This document shows, in pieces, positions 36,101 through 44,461 of a stretch of DNA of 64,000 nucleotides. The translations under genes and the position numbers were made by a program. Position 1 is the first letter of the stretch; every line of letters starts with the position of its first letter. The notes below the pieces were generated by a model. The model worked only from the letters and a program-made list of their open reading frames with translations. It was not told where the DNA came from and ran no database searches. The stretch comes from Chthonomonas calidirosea T49 (GTDB taxonomy: Bacteria > Armatimonadota > Chthonomonadetes > Chthonomonadales > Chthonomonadaceae): assembly GCF_000427095.1 (NCBI RefSeq), contig NC_021487.1:310001-374000 (forward strand), read 5' to 3'.

Positions 36101-37714
36101 TTATGTGTTGCTTCCTGTCATGAGATGACCTATGCGTTCCACGCTAGCGTCGGAACGAGGTAGGATGCCAGCGATGTGCCCGTTGTAAAGCACGACGATT
36201 CGATGGGCGAGAAGCAGTATCTCATCCAAATCCAGGGAAAACAGGAGAATGGCCGCTCCTTTGGAGGCCGCTTCTTGCAGTGCGTTGTGGACAAATCGAG
36301 TAGCCCCTATGTCGAGGCCGCGCGTTGGTTGATAGGCAATGAGGAGACATGGTCGGCTTTCCAAAGCCCTAGCAATAACGATTTTCTGTTGATTGCCACC
36401 TGAAAGCGTTCTAACGGGGGCTTGTACACCCTGGCTCCCGAGACGAACATCGTAGCGGTTAGCGATATCGGTAGCTTGTTGATGAAGCACCTTGTAATTG
36501 AGAAAGTATCCTCCGCCCCACTGCGTTTGAAGCTCGTGCCCTAAGAGCAGATTCTCGGCCACACTGAAATCGAGTACTAAACCCTCTTGATGGCGATCCT
36601 CCGGGATGTAGGCGATGCCTCTGTTCCGTCTGCTTGCAACGGTCTGGCATGTGATCTCTTCGTTGTCGAGAAAGATACGCCCAGATTCCACGTCTCGTAG
36701 TCCAACAATGGCCTCCGCAAGTTCCTTCTGACCGCTGCCATCCACTCCGGCAACACCTACGATCTCTGCAGGAAAGAGTTGCAAAGAGATATCTTGGAGG
36801 CTTAAAGCGCCGTGATCGTTACGCACTGAGATATGTTCAAGCTTTAGCAGCGGGGGAAGAGCGCTGTCGGATGCGGTTGATTGAGGGGTAGTAACGGTAG
36901 AGACTGTTGCTCCAGAAAGGAGACGAGATTGGATGTCGCTTTCTGAGGAGCCCAGCATGGCTGCAAGAAGCTGCTCTGGTTGAACATGGCTCGTTTGAAA
37001 GTCACCGGCGTTCCGACCACGCCGTAGTACGGTGATATATTCGCTATGAGCCATGACCTCCCGCAGCTTATGAGTAACGAAAATGACCGTAGTTCCGGTT
37101 TCAACGAGCCGATGAAGGAGGCTAAAAAGCGCCTCGACTTCGGCAGGAGCGAGCGTAGCAGTAGGTTCGTCTAGGAGCAATATTTTGGCGTTGCGATAGA
37201 GCGCTTTCAGAATTTCGACCTTTTGCAGGGTAGCCAGCGAGAGCTGCTCAACGCGTTGTTTCAGAACTACTGGGGACAGACCGAGCTGCACGGCCAATTC
37301 TTGAATGTGTTCGAGTGCTTGAGACGGAGCAAGTAGGCCTCCGGCGAGGATTGGCTCAACACCTAGCAAGATGTTTTCGAGCACGGTAAGCGCCGGTATC
37401 AGCGCATGGTGTTGGCTAACGAGACCGATTCCGAGACGAATCGCATCAGCTGGAGAGCGAAGTTCTTGCGTTACATCGCGTTCATAGAGAAAGATGCGGC
37501 CCTCATCCGGCAGAATACGACCATACAGAATGCCAAGAAGGGTAGACTTGCCCGCGCCATTCTCCCCAATGAGAGCATGAAAAGTGGCTCTTTTAACGTA
37601 GAGATGCACGTCATCGTTTGCGATGACACCGGGGAAACGGCGAGTAATATGTTCCATTCTCACGATATAGTCAGAGTGGGAGCTTGGCTTTAGTTCAGGC
37701 GATGAAAGCACCAT
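36101..37714 (-). CDS. ABC transporter ATPase, duplicated RbsA/YufO type
   Basis: 537 residues with two nucleotide-binding domains. The first has Walker A 'GENGAGKST', signature 'LSLATLQKVEILKAL' and Walker B 'ILLLDEPTA'. The second lacks a normal Walker A ('GVDGSGQKELAEAI') but keeps 'LSGGNQQKIVIARAL' and 'YQPTRGLDIG'. This asymmetry is standard for sugar/nucleoside importers. It is the first gene of a three-gene operon. No basic membrane protein (substrate-binding lipoprotein) gene lies within the operon or just upstream. Confidence 0.95.
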   Translation of the reverse strand: MVLSSPELKPSSHSDYIVRMEHITRRFPGVIANDDVHLYVKRATFHALIGENGAGKSTLLGILYGRILPDEGRIFLYERDVTQELRSPADAIRLGIGLVSQHHALIPALTVLENILLGVEPILAGGLLAPSQALEHIQELAVQLGLSPVVLKQRVEQLSLATLQKVEILKALYRNAKILLLDEPTATLAPAEVEALFSLLHRLVETGTTVIFVTHKLREVMAHSEYITVLRRGRNAGDFQTSHVQPEQLLAAMLGSSESDIQSRLLSGATVSTVTTPQSTASDSALPPLLKLEHISVRNDHGALSLQDISLQLFPAEIVGVAGVDGSGQKELAEAIVGLRDVESGRIFLDNEEITCQTVASRRNRGIAYIPEDRHQEGLVLDFSVAENLLLGHELQTQWGGGYFLNYKVLHQQATDIANRYDVRLGSQGVQAPVRTLSGGNQQKIVIARALESRPCLLIAYQPTRGLDIGATRFVHNALQEAASKGAAILLFSLDLDEILLLAHRIVVLYNGHIAGILPRSDASVERIGHLMTGSNT

Positions 37715-37883
37715 GGCAGATATTTTAGCGGAGCGAGGAAATCGAAGTCAATTGGAGTGGCAGAGACGGTGACACCTCCCTGTCACAGTCCCTGACAATT
37801 AGTTTGAATTGTTACTCCTCCCCCGGTGCTATCCAGGGGAGGAGTATGCGTCCTACCCAATCTCTGAAAATTGAGTTGGGCTG

Positions 37884-38552
37884 TTACGGCTGAAACTGCT
37901 CGTTGCCCGATGGATAGGGGGGAATGGTGGCCGGGCCGATGGCGTTTGGATTGTAGGTGCTTGCCCAAAAGTCGGGAGGCCCTTGGCTTGCCGGCACCTG
38001 ATTGCTGACGGCCTTGATGCCGTGGTGGATATAAGCGACGATAGACCACAGATCATCATCGCTCAGGTGGCGGAACGAAGGCCAGGGCATGGGCGGGGCG
38101 AGGTAGTGCGGTGTGGACGGGAAGTTGCCTTGCCCAGGAGTTGTGGAGGTAATGACGACATCGGGTGTAAACATGGGATCAAGGCCATATTTGAGAGCAT
38201 TGTAGATTTGTCGGTCGGTGAAGTTGCCTAGACCGGTGTTCGTATCCGGGGTGATGTTGGCGGCGTAAGTGGTGAAGGGACCAATCTGAAATTGGGCGGT
38301 AGGGCGTGAGCTCGTGTAGCCCGCAAGCCACTGAGGATCACTAGGATCGTCTTTTCCGCCGTTATGGCAGTCGGTGCAGCCATGTGAGGTAACAAGGTAT
38401 TGACCGCGTGTGACCTGCGCTAAGGTCGTAGAGCCGCCTGGAAGACCACCGGAAGAGCTGCCTCCGCATCCAGCTGCAAGAAGCAGACCGACGATGGCGG
38501 GCCCCCAAAAAGGGAGGCCTACCAGTGCTGCATGTAGACGAGCAGATTTCAT
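37884..38552 (-). CDS. Mono-heme c-type cytochrome lipoprotein
   Basis: 222 residues. A hydrophobic signal ends in 'LLAAGCGGS', so it is probably lipid-anchored outside the membrane. One heme-binding CxxCH ('CTDCH') lies near residue 60, and an axial Met candidate is in 'APPMPWPSF', followed by 'LSDDDLWSIVAYIHHG', the last helix of cytochrome c domains. It resembles the electron-transfer domains of dehydrogenases, but no dehydrogenase partner is adjacent. AGGAGG precedes the ATG. Confidence 0.9.
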   Translation of the reverse strand: MKSARLHAALVGLPFWGPAIVGLLLAAGCGGSSSGGLPGGSTTLAQVTRGQYLVTSHGCTDCHNGGKDDPSDPQWLAGYTSSRPTAQFQIGPFTTYAANITPDTNTGLGNFTDRQIYNALKYGLDPMFTPDVVITSTTPGQGNFPSTPHYLAPPMPWPSFRHLSDDDLWSIVAYIHHGIKAVSNQVPASQGPPDFWASTYNPNAIGPATIPPYPSGNEQFQP

Positions 38553-38572
38553 GGTTGTTTCCTCCTAATGGC

Positions 38573-38756
38573 AAGTTTATTATATAATTGGAAAATAACC
38601 ATTGATTTAAATTCCTCAGGGAAAGCTATGAGTTACTTTTGAGTATAGTACCATTGAATATTGTATCATACTCTTATAACGGTGTCAAGCGAAAGGATGG
38701 TCTTGTATGTTTGAGGTTCGACGTACAGGGCATTTCTGAGGTATTCTTTGAGGCAT
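38573..38756. other. AT-rich divergent intergenic region
   Basis: About 180 bases, far richer in A and T than the coding regions, between the cytochrome gene (minus) and the deacetylase fusion (plus). TATAAT-like sequences occur on both strands (for example within 38580-38590 and near 38673), so divergent promoters are likely, but no unambiguous -35/-10 pair is seen. Confidence 0.4.
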
Positions 38757-40580
38757 ATGAGACGCCAGCAACCAATGAGAACCTCACAATCTAGAAGGGG
38801 ACGCACCCTACATCGGCTCCTATTTGCTAGCTTTCTGGTCTGTTTTGCGTTTGGATGTGGAGCGCTTGGCACTCTACTTGGATGGCACTATTGGATGCAT
38901 CGTCGTCCACCTTCAATTCCCGGTATCGTACAAAGTGTTTCTGCTGCAACTTCCAACGTGCTTTCAAGTCTGGGCACGAACCCGAGCTCCGACACTCCAG
39001 GGCTGTTGACGTCTGGAACCCAGCCCATTCCGGTGATTATGTATCATGATGTGGTGCCCCGCAAGCAGGTTTGGTTCGATCTGACGACAGAGGAGTTTGC
39101 CCGTCAGATGCAGGAGTTAGCGGAAGCTGGGGCGCATCCGATAACGATTCAGCAGTTTTATGATCATCTCAGTGCAGGTAAACCCCTGCCCACGCATCCG
39201 ATTCTGCTTACCTTTGACGATTGCACATTGGGGCAGTTTACGCAGGCACTACCGATTCTCGAAAAGTACCGTTTCCCCGCCGTCTTTTTTGTGCAGACCG
39301 GGTCGGTGGGAGTTACCACGGTAAAGCCCCATATGACGTGGGAGCAGCTGAAGGAGGCAGAAAGTACCGGATTGATCACCGTCGAATCTCATACCGTGAC
39401 ACATCCTGAAGATCTCACTAAGATCTCCGATCATCAACTTGAAGAGGAGATGGAGGTGTCCAAGCACTCAATCGAGTACCATTTGGGGCATCCGGCACTC
39501 TTTTTAGCTTATCCGAGTGGAAACTGTGATGCACGTGTGGCCTTGGCGGCCCAGCAGGCAGGTTATCTCGCTGCTTTTACCATGAACAGGGGGTGGGCTG
39601 CTAGCCCTGCTCCGCGCTATTTTCTACCGCGTTTGACACCGAAGCGCATAGAGGATGTATTGGCGGTTTGGCGAGGTCAACAGGCAATTGCACCGCCCTT
39701 ACCGCGTCTGATGACTATTCGAGCGAGTCCTTTAGAGCGAGGCACCTTTACAGGAGGTACTTATCCTGTAGACTGGATTGCAGGGGGTAGCCTAACTACG
39801 GAAACGCTCGATCATCGCGACACCGTAGGAGATATGGCTCAGCAGGTGGGGGCGATAGCCGCCTTGAACGGCACTTTCTTTGCGGATGCCCGTATCGCAA
39901 GCAATGCAGGCGGGATGATCGGGCCTTGTCTGAGCAGCGTAAACGGTACCTACCAGCCTTCTGATCCTTCAGATGATCCGCGGCTGGAGGGGCGACCGCT
40001 TATCCTATTTAGCCCCACCCACTGTTTAGTGGTGCCTTATGCGGCCTGTTTTGGTAGCTCACAAGCCGTTCTGCAACAGCTCTTACCAGATGTCACCGAT
40101 GCTTTTTTGGCAGGAGGCTGGATCGTTCACTATGGAAAGGCACTGCCGCCTGAAGAGATGCGACGTTGGTCCTCCTCTGATCTCAACGATCCGCGGCATC
40201 GTGCTTTTGTTGGGATTGATGCGCAGGGCCGTTATATGTTAGGTGCGACGCGAGATAGCATTAGTACAGAGGTGTTATCGCATCTGTTGGAGAAGATGGG
40301 GGTTCAGGAGGCTTGGCTCCTCGATTCGGGGTTTAGCACTAGCCTTATCTGGCAGAATCATGTACTGGTTTCTGGACATTCAGAGCCTGGAGTTCCAAGC
40401 CGTCCTGTACCGCATGCGCTGTTCCTCATCGGGAACGCCGCCCCGGACGCCCCACCGCCTCCGCCGGATACGCCGCTTGCAGCAGGAGAAGGGGCCGCGA
40501 CCCTGCAGGATGCCCTTTCTGCCGATAGCACCGCTGGAGCAGCTAACTACTATCGGCGACATCGTAGACGACATAGGTAG
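38757..40580 (+). CDS. Membrane-anchored polysaccharide deacetylase fused to phosphodiester glycosidase domain
   Basis: 607 residues. One membrane segment (about 20-46) suggests an exported, anchored protein. A NodB/CE4 domain (about 90-305) has 'TFDD' at 152-155 and the metal His pair in 'SHTVTHPED' (H212, H216). A second domain (about 318-580) resembles the phosphodiester glycosidase (NAGPA) family: 'AALNGTFFAD', then 'AWLLDSGFSTSLIW' in place of the usual LDGGGS, and 'RPVPHALFL'. NAGPA-type enzymes remove GlcNAc caps from phosphodiesters. A glycan-modifying role is likely. The start is uncertain; ATG 38775 is an alternative. A tyrosine phosphatase gene follows after 20 bases. Confidence 0.85.
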   Translation: MRRQQPMRTSQSRRGRTLHRLLFASFLVCFAFGCGALGTLLGWHYWMHRRPPSIPGIVQSVSAATSNVLSSLGTNPSSDTPGLLTSGTQPIPVIMYHDVVPRKQVWFDLTTEEFARQMQELAEAGAHPITIQQFYDHLSAGKPLPTHPILLTFDDCTLGQFTQALPILEKYRFPAVFFVQTGSVGVTTVKPHMTWEQLKEAESTGLITVESHTVTHPEDLTKISDHQLEEEMEVSKHSIEYHLGHPALFLAYPSGNCDARVALAAQQAGYLAAFTMNRGWAASPAPRYFLPRLTPKRIEDVLAVWRGQQAIAPPLPRLMTIRASPLERGTFTGGTYPVDWIAGGSLTTETLDHRDTVGDMAQQVGAIAALNGTFFADARIASNAGGMIGPCLSSVNGTYQPSDPSDDPRLEGRPLILFSPTHCLVVPYAACFGSSQAVLQQLLPDVTDAFLAGGWIVHYGKALPPEEMRRWSSSDLNDPRHRAFVGIDAQGRYMLGATRDSISTEVLSHLLEKMGVQEAWLLDSGFSTSLIWQNHVLVSGHSEPGVPSRPVPHALFLIGNAAPDAPPPPPDTPLAAGEGAATLQDALSADSTAGAANYYRRHRRRHR

Positions 40581-40600
40581 AAGCTTTAGGGAGAAGTAAC

Positions 40601-41320
40601 TTGCGACACAGCAGAGTCTGGTTGGCTTGCAGCCTCTTAGTTCTTTACGTGCTTGGGGCCTGTGATAATACAGAACAAGGAGCCAAAAAGGGCACAAACG
40701 TTCGTGCGCCCACTAGCGAAGTGACAAGTGCCGAGAATGCTTCGGGTTTACGGCCTGCCCTACCTCATGCTACAAAACCGACGGATTTGAATATGGGTGC
40801 GCTCAAAGAGGCTCAGCATACCATCGCGAACGTGCATGTCGTAGAACCGTTTCTCTTGCGGGGTGCTGCGCCAACAGCAAAAGGTGTTGCGTGTTTGAAG
40901 GCATTAGGGATAAGAACCGTAATAGATTTACGGATCGCTCCAAAACATGTGGCGGCAGAGCGCAAACTGGTGGAGTCTGCTGGAATGCACTACGTGAATC
41001 TGCCCATGAGCGCTGAACCACCGACGCAGAAAGAGATTGACACGTTTTTGACGATAGTGCGCGATCCTAACAAAGAGCCGGTCTATGTGCACTGTCAGTA
41101 CGGAGCCGATCGAACAGGGTGTATGGTCGGCCTTTACCGAGAGATCTATGAGGGCTGGAACTACCAAAAAACCTACTCTGAGATGCGGCGATATGGCTTT
41201 AAACCCTATCTGCACAAGCTTGCTGCGACGGTGCAAAAGTACCAACCAGGTTCACCGGAGGCAAAGTCAGAAAGAGCGAAAGTGGACGCTCTGTTGGAGC
41301 ATGAAACCATAAAACCTTAG
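40601..41320 (+). CDS. Lipoprotein tyrosine/dual-specificity phosphatase
   Basis: 239 residues, TTG start with GGGAGAAG upstream. The lipoprotein signal ends 'VLGAC' (Cys21), so the enzyme would sit outside the cytoplasmic membrane, unusual for this class. The phosphatase loop is HCQYGADRTG (H164, C165, R171), with 'LGIRTVIDLR' earlier, as in DSP/PTP-like and Tps1-type phosphatases. Possible substrates are exported phosphoproteins, phospho-lipids or phospho-sugars; sequence does not decide. It lies between two deacetylase paralogues, 20 bases after one and 17 bases before the other, likely as one transcript. Confidence 0.88.
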   Translation: MRHSRVWLACSLLVLYVLGACDNTEQGAKKGTNVRAPTSEVTSAENASGLRPALPHATKPTDLNMGALKEAQHTIANVHVVEPFLLRGAAPTAKGVACLKALGIRTVIDLRIAPKHVAAERKLVESAGMHYVNLPMSAEPPTQKEIDTFLTIVRDPNKEPVYVHCQYGADRTGCMVGLYREIYEGWNYQKTYSEMRRYGFKPYLHKLAATVQKYQPGSPEAKSERAKVDALLEHETIKP

Positions 41321-41337
41321 CAAATTGGGGTTGGCTT

Positions 41338-42198
41338 ATGCGCGCTTTTCGATATGCAGTACTTTGGGCAAGCATCTGTTGCCTGTTCGTAGGGCTCTGG
41401 CTTGAAGTTGGCGCGGTTAGGGGTGAGCTTCATCACGGTGTCCATCGGCGTGAGCTGGTCCAAAAGAAGACACCCTTACTCTCTGAGGGAATGTTGCCGA
41501 AGCCGGTACCAGGGGCAGCGAAACAGTTCGCTGCCGTATTGGTTTGGCATGATATCGTACCAAAAACCAAGCAGGTCTGGTTCGACACAACTTTATCTAC
41601 CTTTCGTAGGCAGCTCGAGTTGATCCATCGAGGGGGTTTTCATGTCATTACGCTGCGTCAGTTATATGATCATCTCACGAAAGGTACACCACTTCCTCCG
41701 AAACCTATTGCGCTGACGTTTGACGATAACAATCAGGGCATCTACTACTATGCATTTCCGCTCCTACGTCGCTATGGCTATCCTGCGACCCTATTTGTGC
41801 ATACTGGCTATGTGGGGGTAACGACTGACAAGCGTCATAACACTTGGGATATGCTTCGCACCATGGTGCAGAGCGGTCTGATTGATGTGCAGAGTTTAAC
41901 CCAAAGCCACCCTGAAAACATTCTATTGCTATCGGACAAGCAGATCGTCAAAGAGTTAGTGAACTCTAGACGCTCTATTGAACTGCATCTAGGAATACCG
42001 GTTTACGCCTTTGTTTATCCTTGTGACAAACACGATCTGCGAGTTGCGGAAGACGTCTATCGTACAGGGTACGAGATCGCTTTCACGGAGGATAGGGGCA
42101 ATGCTTGTGCCTCACCAAATCTCTACTTGGTACACCGATATGCTGCCATTCTCTGCTTTGACCAGGCGCTATCCGATGTCGCTCATGCCTGGCACTGA
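41338..42198 (+). CDS. Polysaccharide deacetylase-like protein with altered metal site
   Basis: 286 residues, with an N-terminal signal or anchor (about 8-28). It is a clear paralogue of the CE4 domain at 38757-40580, sharing the block 'VGVTT.K...TW' and the order of motifs. 'TFDD' is kept (127-130), but the first metal His is Leu187 ('QSLTQSHPE'), while H191 remains; the later 'AYPSG' becomes 'VYPCD'. It may be catalytically weak or inactive, perhaps a glycan-binding or regulatory relative. It begins 17 bases after the phosphatase gene. Confidence 0.82.
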   Translation: MRAFRYAVLWASICCLFVGLWLEVGAVRGELHHGVHRRELVQKKTPLLSEGMLPKPVPGAAKQFAAVLVWHDIVPKTKQVWFDTTLSTFRRQLELIHRGGFHVITLRQLYDHLTKGTPLPPKPIALTFDDNNQGIYYYAFPLLRRYGYPATLFVHTGYVGVTTDKRHNTWDMLRTMVQSGLIDVQSLTQSHPENILLLSDKQIVKELVNSRRSIELHLGIPVYAFVYPCDKHDLRVAEDVYRTGYEIAFTEDRGNACASPNLYLVHRYAAILCFDQALSDVAHAWH

Positions 42199-42328
42199 GT
42201 ACAGGCAACGGGTAGGAGGCATCGCTCGTGCCTGTTTCTTTGCGAATTAGTTTAATTTTGCCAGCTTGAGCGTAGATCTTACTACTTAATAGTACATCAT
42301 CGAAAAGAAGCATCTTTGGGGGATAGAA

Positions 42329-42784
42329 ATGAACGAAGAGCGACATCTGTTTACTCTACATGGGGTTTGGAATGGAAACTCTGATGGCGACGGGATGCTT
42401 ACCGCCCCACGGGGAACCAATCTGCCTTTTGGCGTGCCGGAGGCATTCGGGGGAAAGCCAGGGCGCACCAACCCGGAAGAGCTACTGTTAGGAGCTGTGA
42501 TCGCTTGTTATAGCATTACGCTGTCTATCTTAGCAGAAAAGCGGCGTCTTCCGCTTGAACGCATCGTGGTGGATGCGGAGGGTGAGGTAATACGACAACC
42601 CAACCGAGTGCTAAAGTTTTCGGCGATCCGATTACATACGAAACTGTTCCTTGTAAATGCAGACGAGGCTCAACAGCAAACGGCGATCGAATGTGCGCAC
42701 AAGGCAGAGGAGTATTGTATGATATCTTGTGCCTTGCGCGGCAATGTGGCGATAAGCGTAGAACCCGAGATCGTCAACGCTTAA
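42329..42784 (+). CDS. OsmC/Ohr-family peroxide-related protein
   Basis: 151 residues, typical of OsmC proteins that reduce organic hydroperoxides with a Cys pair. The first Cys is in 'GAVIACYSITLS' and the second in 'EEYCMISCAL'; 'TNPEELLLGA' is the family hallmark just before the first. Cytoplasmic. It has its own start region (130 bases upstream) and a strong terminator after it, so it is probably transcribed alone. Confidence 0.93.
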   Translation: MNEERHLFTLHGVWNGNSDGDGMLTAPRGTNLPFGVPEAFGGKPGRTNPEELLLGAVIACYSITLSILAEKRRLPLERIVVDAEGEVIRQPNRVLKFSAIRLHTKLFLVNADEAQQQTAIECAHKAEEYCMISCALRGNVAISVEPEIVNA

Positions 42785-42820
42785 AGTGGCGATGGAGTGC
42801 AGGTAGGTAAAGGAGACGCG

Positions 42821-42849
42821 AGTTAGGGCTTTGCGCCCTAACTTTTTTG
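42821..42849 (+). terminator. Intrinsic terminator of the osmC-like gene
   Basis: A 9-base-pair stem (42821-42829 with 42835-42843), loop TTTGC, then TTTTTG. It starts 37 bases after the stop codon. Confidence 0.9.
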
Positions 42850-42924
42850 TGCCTCGCGGGAAATCTGACATTTAGTGGAACCATTGAATATTCTCCGGTG
42901 TATTATTTACCGGTGAATAATTTC

Positions 42925-43824
42925 ATGGTGCAAGCACAATCTTTTCTCCCAACTTGGCATCGAGGTATCAGTCATTATCAAGTGAAGCTAGGCATTGTGA
43001 TGGGGCTGCTTGGCTTGCATCTATTCCCCGCCAAAGTGTGTTGGGCGGAGGAGGGATACTTCAATTCGGATGGGGTTCAAATACATTATGTTCAGGCGGG
43101 TTCTGGTCAGGCCGTTGTACTGATACATGGATGGATGGCAAGTGCCAAAATGTGGGGCACGGAACAAAGAGGTAACTCTATTTTCTGGAGCCTTTCAAAA
43201 AATTTTCATGTTATCGCTATGGATGGTCGGGGGCATGGTCTCAGTGACAAGCCACACGATCCTAAAGCTTATGGCTGTGCAATGCCCTTAGATGTTGTGA
43301 GGCTGCTAGATCACTTGCATATTCAACAAGCCTATCTTATCGGCTATTCTATGGGAGCGATTCTCACCGGGAAGATCGTCGCCTCTTATCCTCAACGTGT
43401 GCTTGGGGCGATCTTTGGAGGTGGTGCCCCAGTGGTTCGTTGGGGGCCTGAGGATTTAAAACAGAACGACGCCTTTTTAGAGAAATGGCAAAAAGATAGA
43501 GGACTTCAGGAATTGTCCGCTTTACTGTTTGGGGTACCGGATCGTACTGCTCTTGTCATGGCAAATCAAAGCCTTCGCGAGATTACTGTGAAAGAATCGG
43601 AATTGAGACGCTTTAAGGGGCCTATTTTATTCCTATACGGTGATAGGGACTCGGAGGCCACTAGGCACTATGTAGAGGCCGCTCGTCAAGCTTTTGGTCA
43701 TGGGGATATCCGCGTCGTTCCTGGAGCGGATCATTTTAACACACCAATGAAACCCGAGTTTCTCAGGATGATTCTCAGTTTCCTTGATCGGGTGGAAACA
43801 CCGAGCAAAGATCGCAATTATTAA
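42925..43824 (+). CDS. Alpha/beta hydrolase, probably exported
   Basis: 299 residues from the ATG at 42925; a TTG start 78 bases upstream overlaps the terminator region and is unlikely. A hydrophobic segment near residues 22-40 ending 'KVCWAEEG' suggests a signal peptide. The fold motifs are 'VVLIHGWMASAKMW' (oxyanion), nucleophile Ser in 'LIGYSMGAIL', acid in 'YGDRDSE' and His in 'VPGADHFN'. Substrate unknown; lipase or ester hydrolase activity is possible. Confidence 0.85.
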   Translation: MVQAQSFLPTWHRGISHYQVKLGIVMGLLGLHLFPAKVCWAEEGYFNSDGVQIHYVQAGSGQAVVLIHGWMASAKMWGTEQRGNSIFWSLSKNFHVIAMDGRGHGLSDKPHDPKAYGCAMPLDVVRLLDHLHIQQAYLIGYSMGAILTGKIVASYPQRVLGAIFGGGAPVVRWGPEDLKQNDAFLEKWQKDRGLQELSALLFGVPDRTALVMANQSLREITVKESELRRFKGPILFLYGDRDSEATRHYVEAARQAFGHGDIRVVPGADHFNTPMKPEFLRMILSFLDRVETPSKDRNY

Positions 43825-43871
43825 AACACTATCTAATTTGTCCGAGAAATAGATGTAACAAAAACAAGGCA

Positions 43872-44456
43872 ATGAGAAGCATGAAAACAAAGAGAAACCT
43901 TTTGCGGGACGAGGATCTTGCTCGTTCCATTCGCGAGCGCATGGAGGAAGATGATCTGTGCACACTCTTAGCTATCGAAAACCTTGTGCACCTGTTAAGA
44001 GCACACAAGGTGATCTATGAAGCGCTCGCCGCACGTTTGGTGGAATGGGAGCTTTCCCCAGCGCACTATAACTTTCTCGTCGTGCTTTACAAGGCGCCCG
44101 ATAAGCAGCGCCAGATGTCGGATATTGGCGAACATATGAATGTTGCCGTCTCTCCATCCAATATCACGAAGCTGGCGGATGCGCTCGAGCGTCGCGGTCT
44201 GATTCGACGAAAGGCATGTGCACATGATCGTCGCGTGGTGCTTGCAGAGCTTACGGAGGAAGGGGAAGCGCTTATAAAGACGCTCATGCCAGAACAGTAT
44301 CGTTGGATTCGGCATCTTTGGCGCGAACTGTCGGAAGAGGAACGACGGATGTTAACGCATCTTCTGCTCAAGTTACGTCAGAGCGTTGAAAAGACCCTAT
44401 TGGAAACGGGCATCGAGAGGTCATTACCGATTTGTGAGGTGAGAACGGAGGAGTAA
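43872..44456 (+). CDS. MarR-family transcriptional regulator
   Basis: 194 residues. A winged helix is shown by 'MSDIGEHMNVAVSPSNITKLADALERRGLIRRKACAHDRRVV' class residues (about 90-130), with dimerising helices at both ends. Members repress efflux genes and respond to phenolic or drug ligands. The next gene, an EmrA-like membrane fusion protein, begins five bases downstream, so it probably controls that operon. The start could also be the ATG at 43881. Confidence 0.93.
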   Translation: MRSMKTKRNLLRDEDLARSIRERMEEDDLCTLLAIENLVHLLRAHKVIYEALAARLVEWELSPAHYNFLVVLYKAPDKQRQMSDIGEHMNVAVSPSNITKLADALERRGLIRRKACAHDRRVVLAELTEEGEALIKTLMPEQYRWIRHLWRELSEEERRMLTHLLLKLRQSVEKTLLETGIERSLPICEVRTEE

Positions 44457-44461
44457 AGAAA

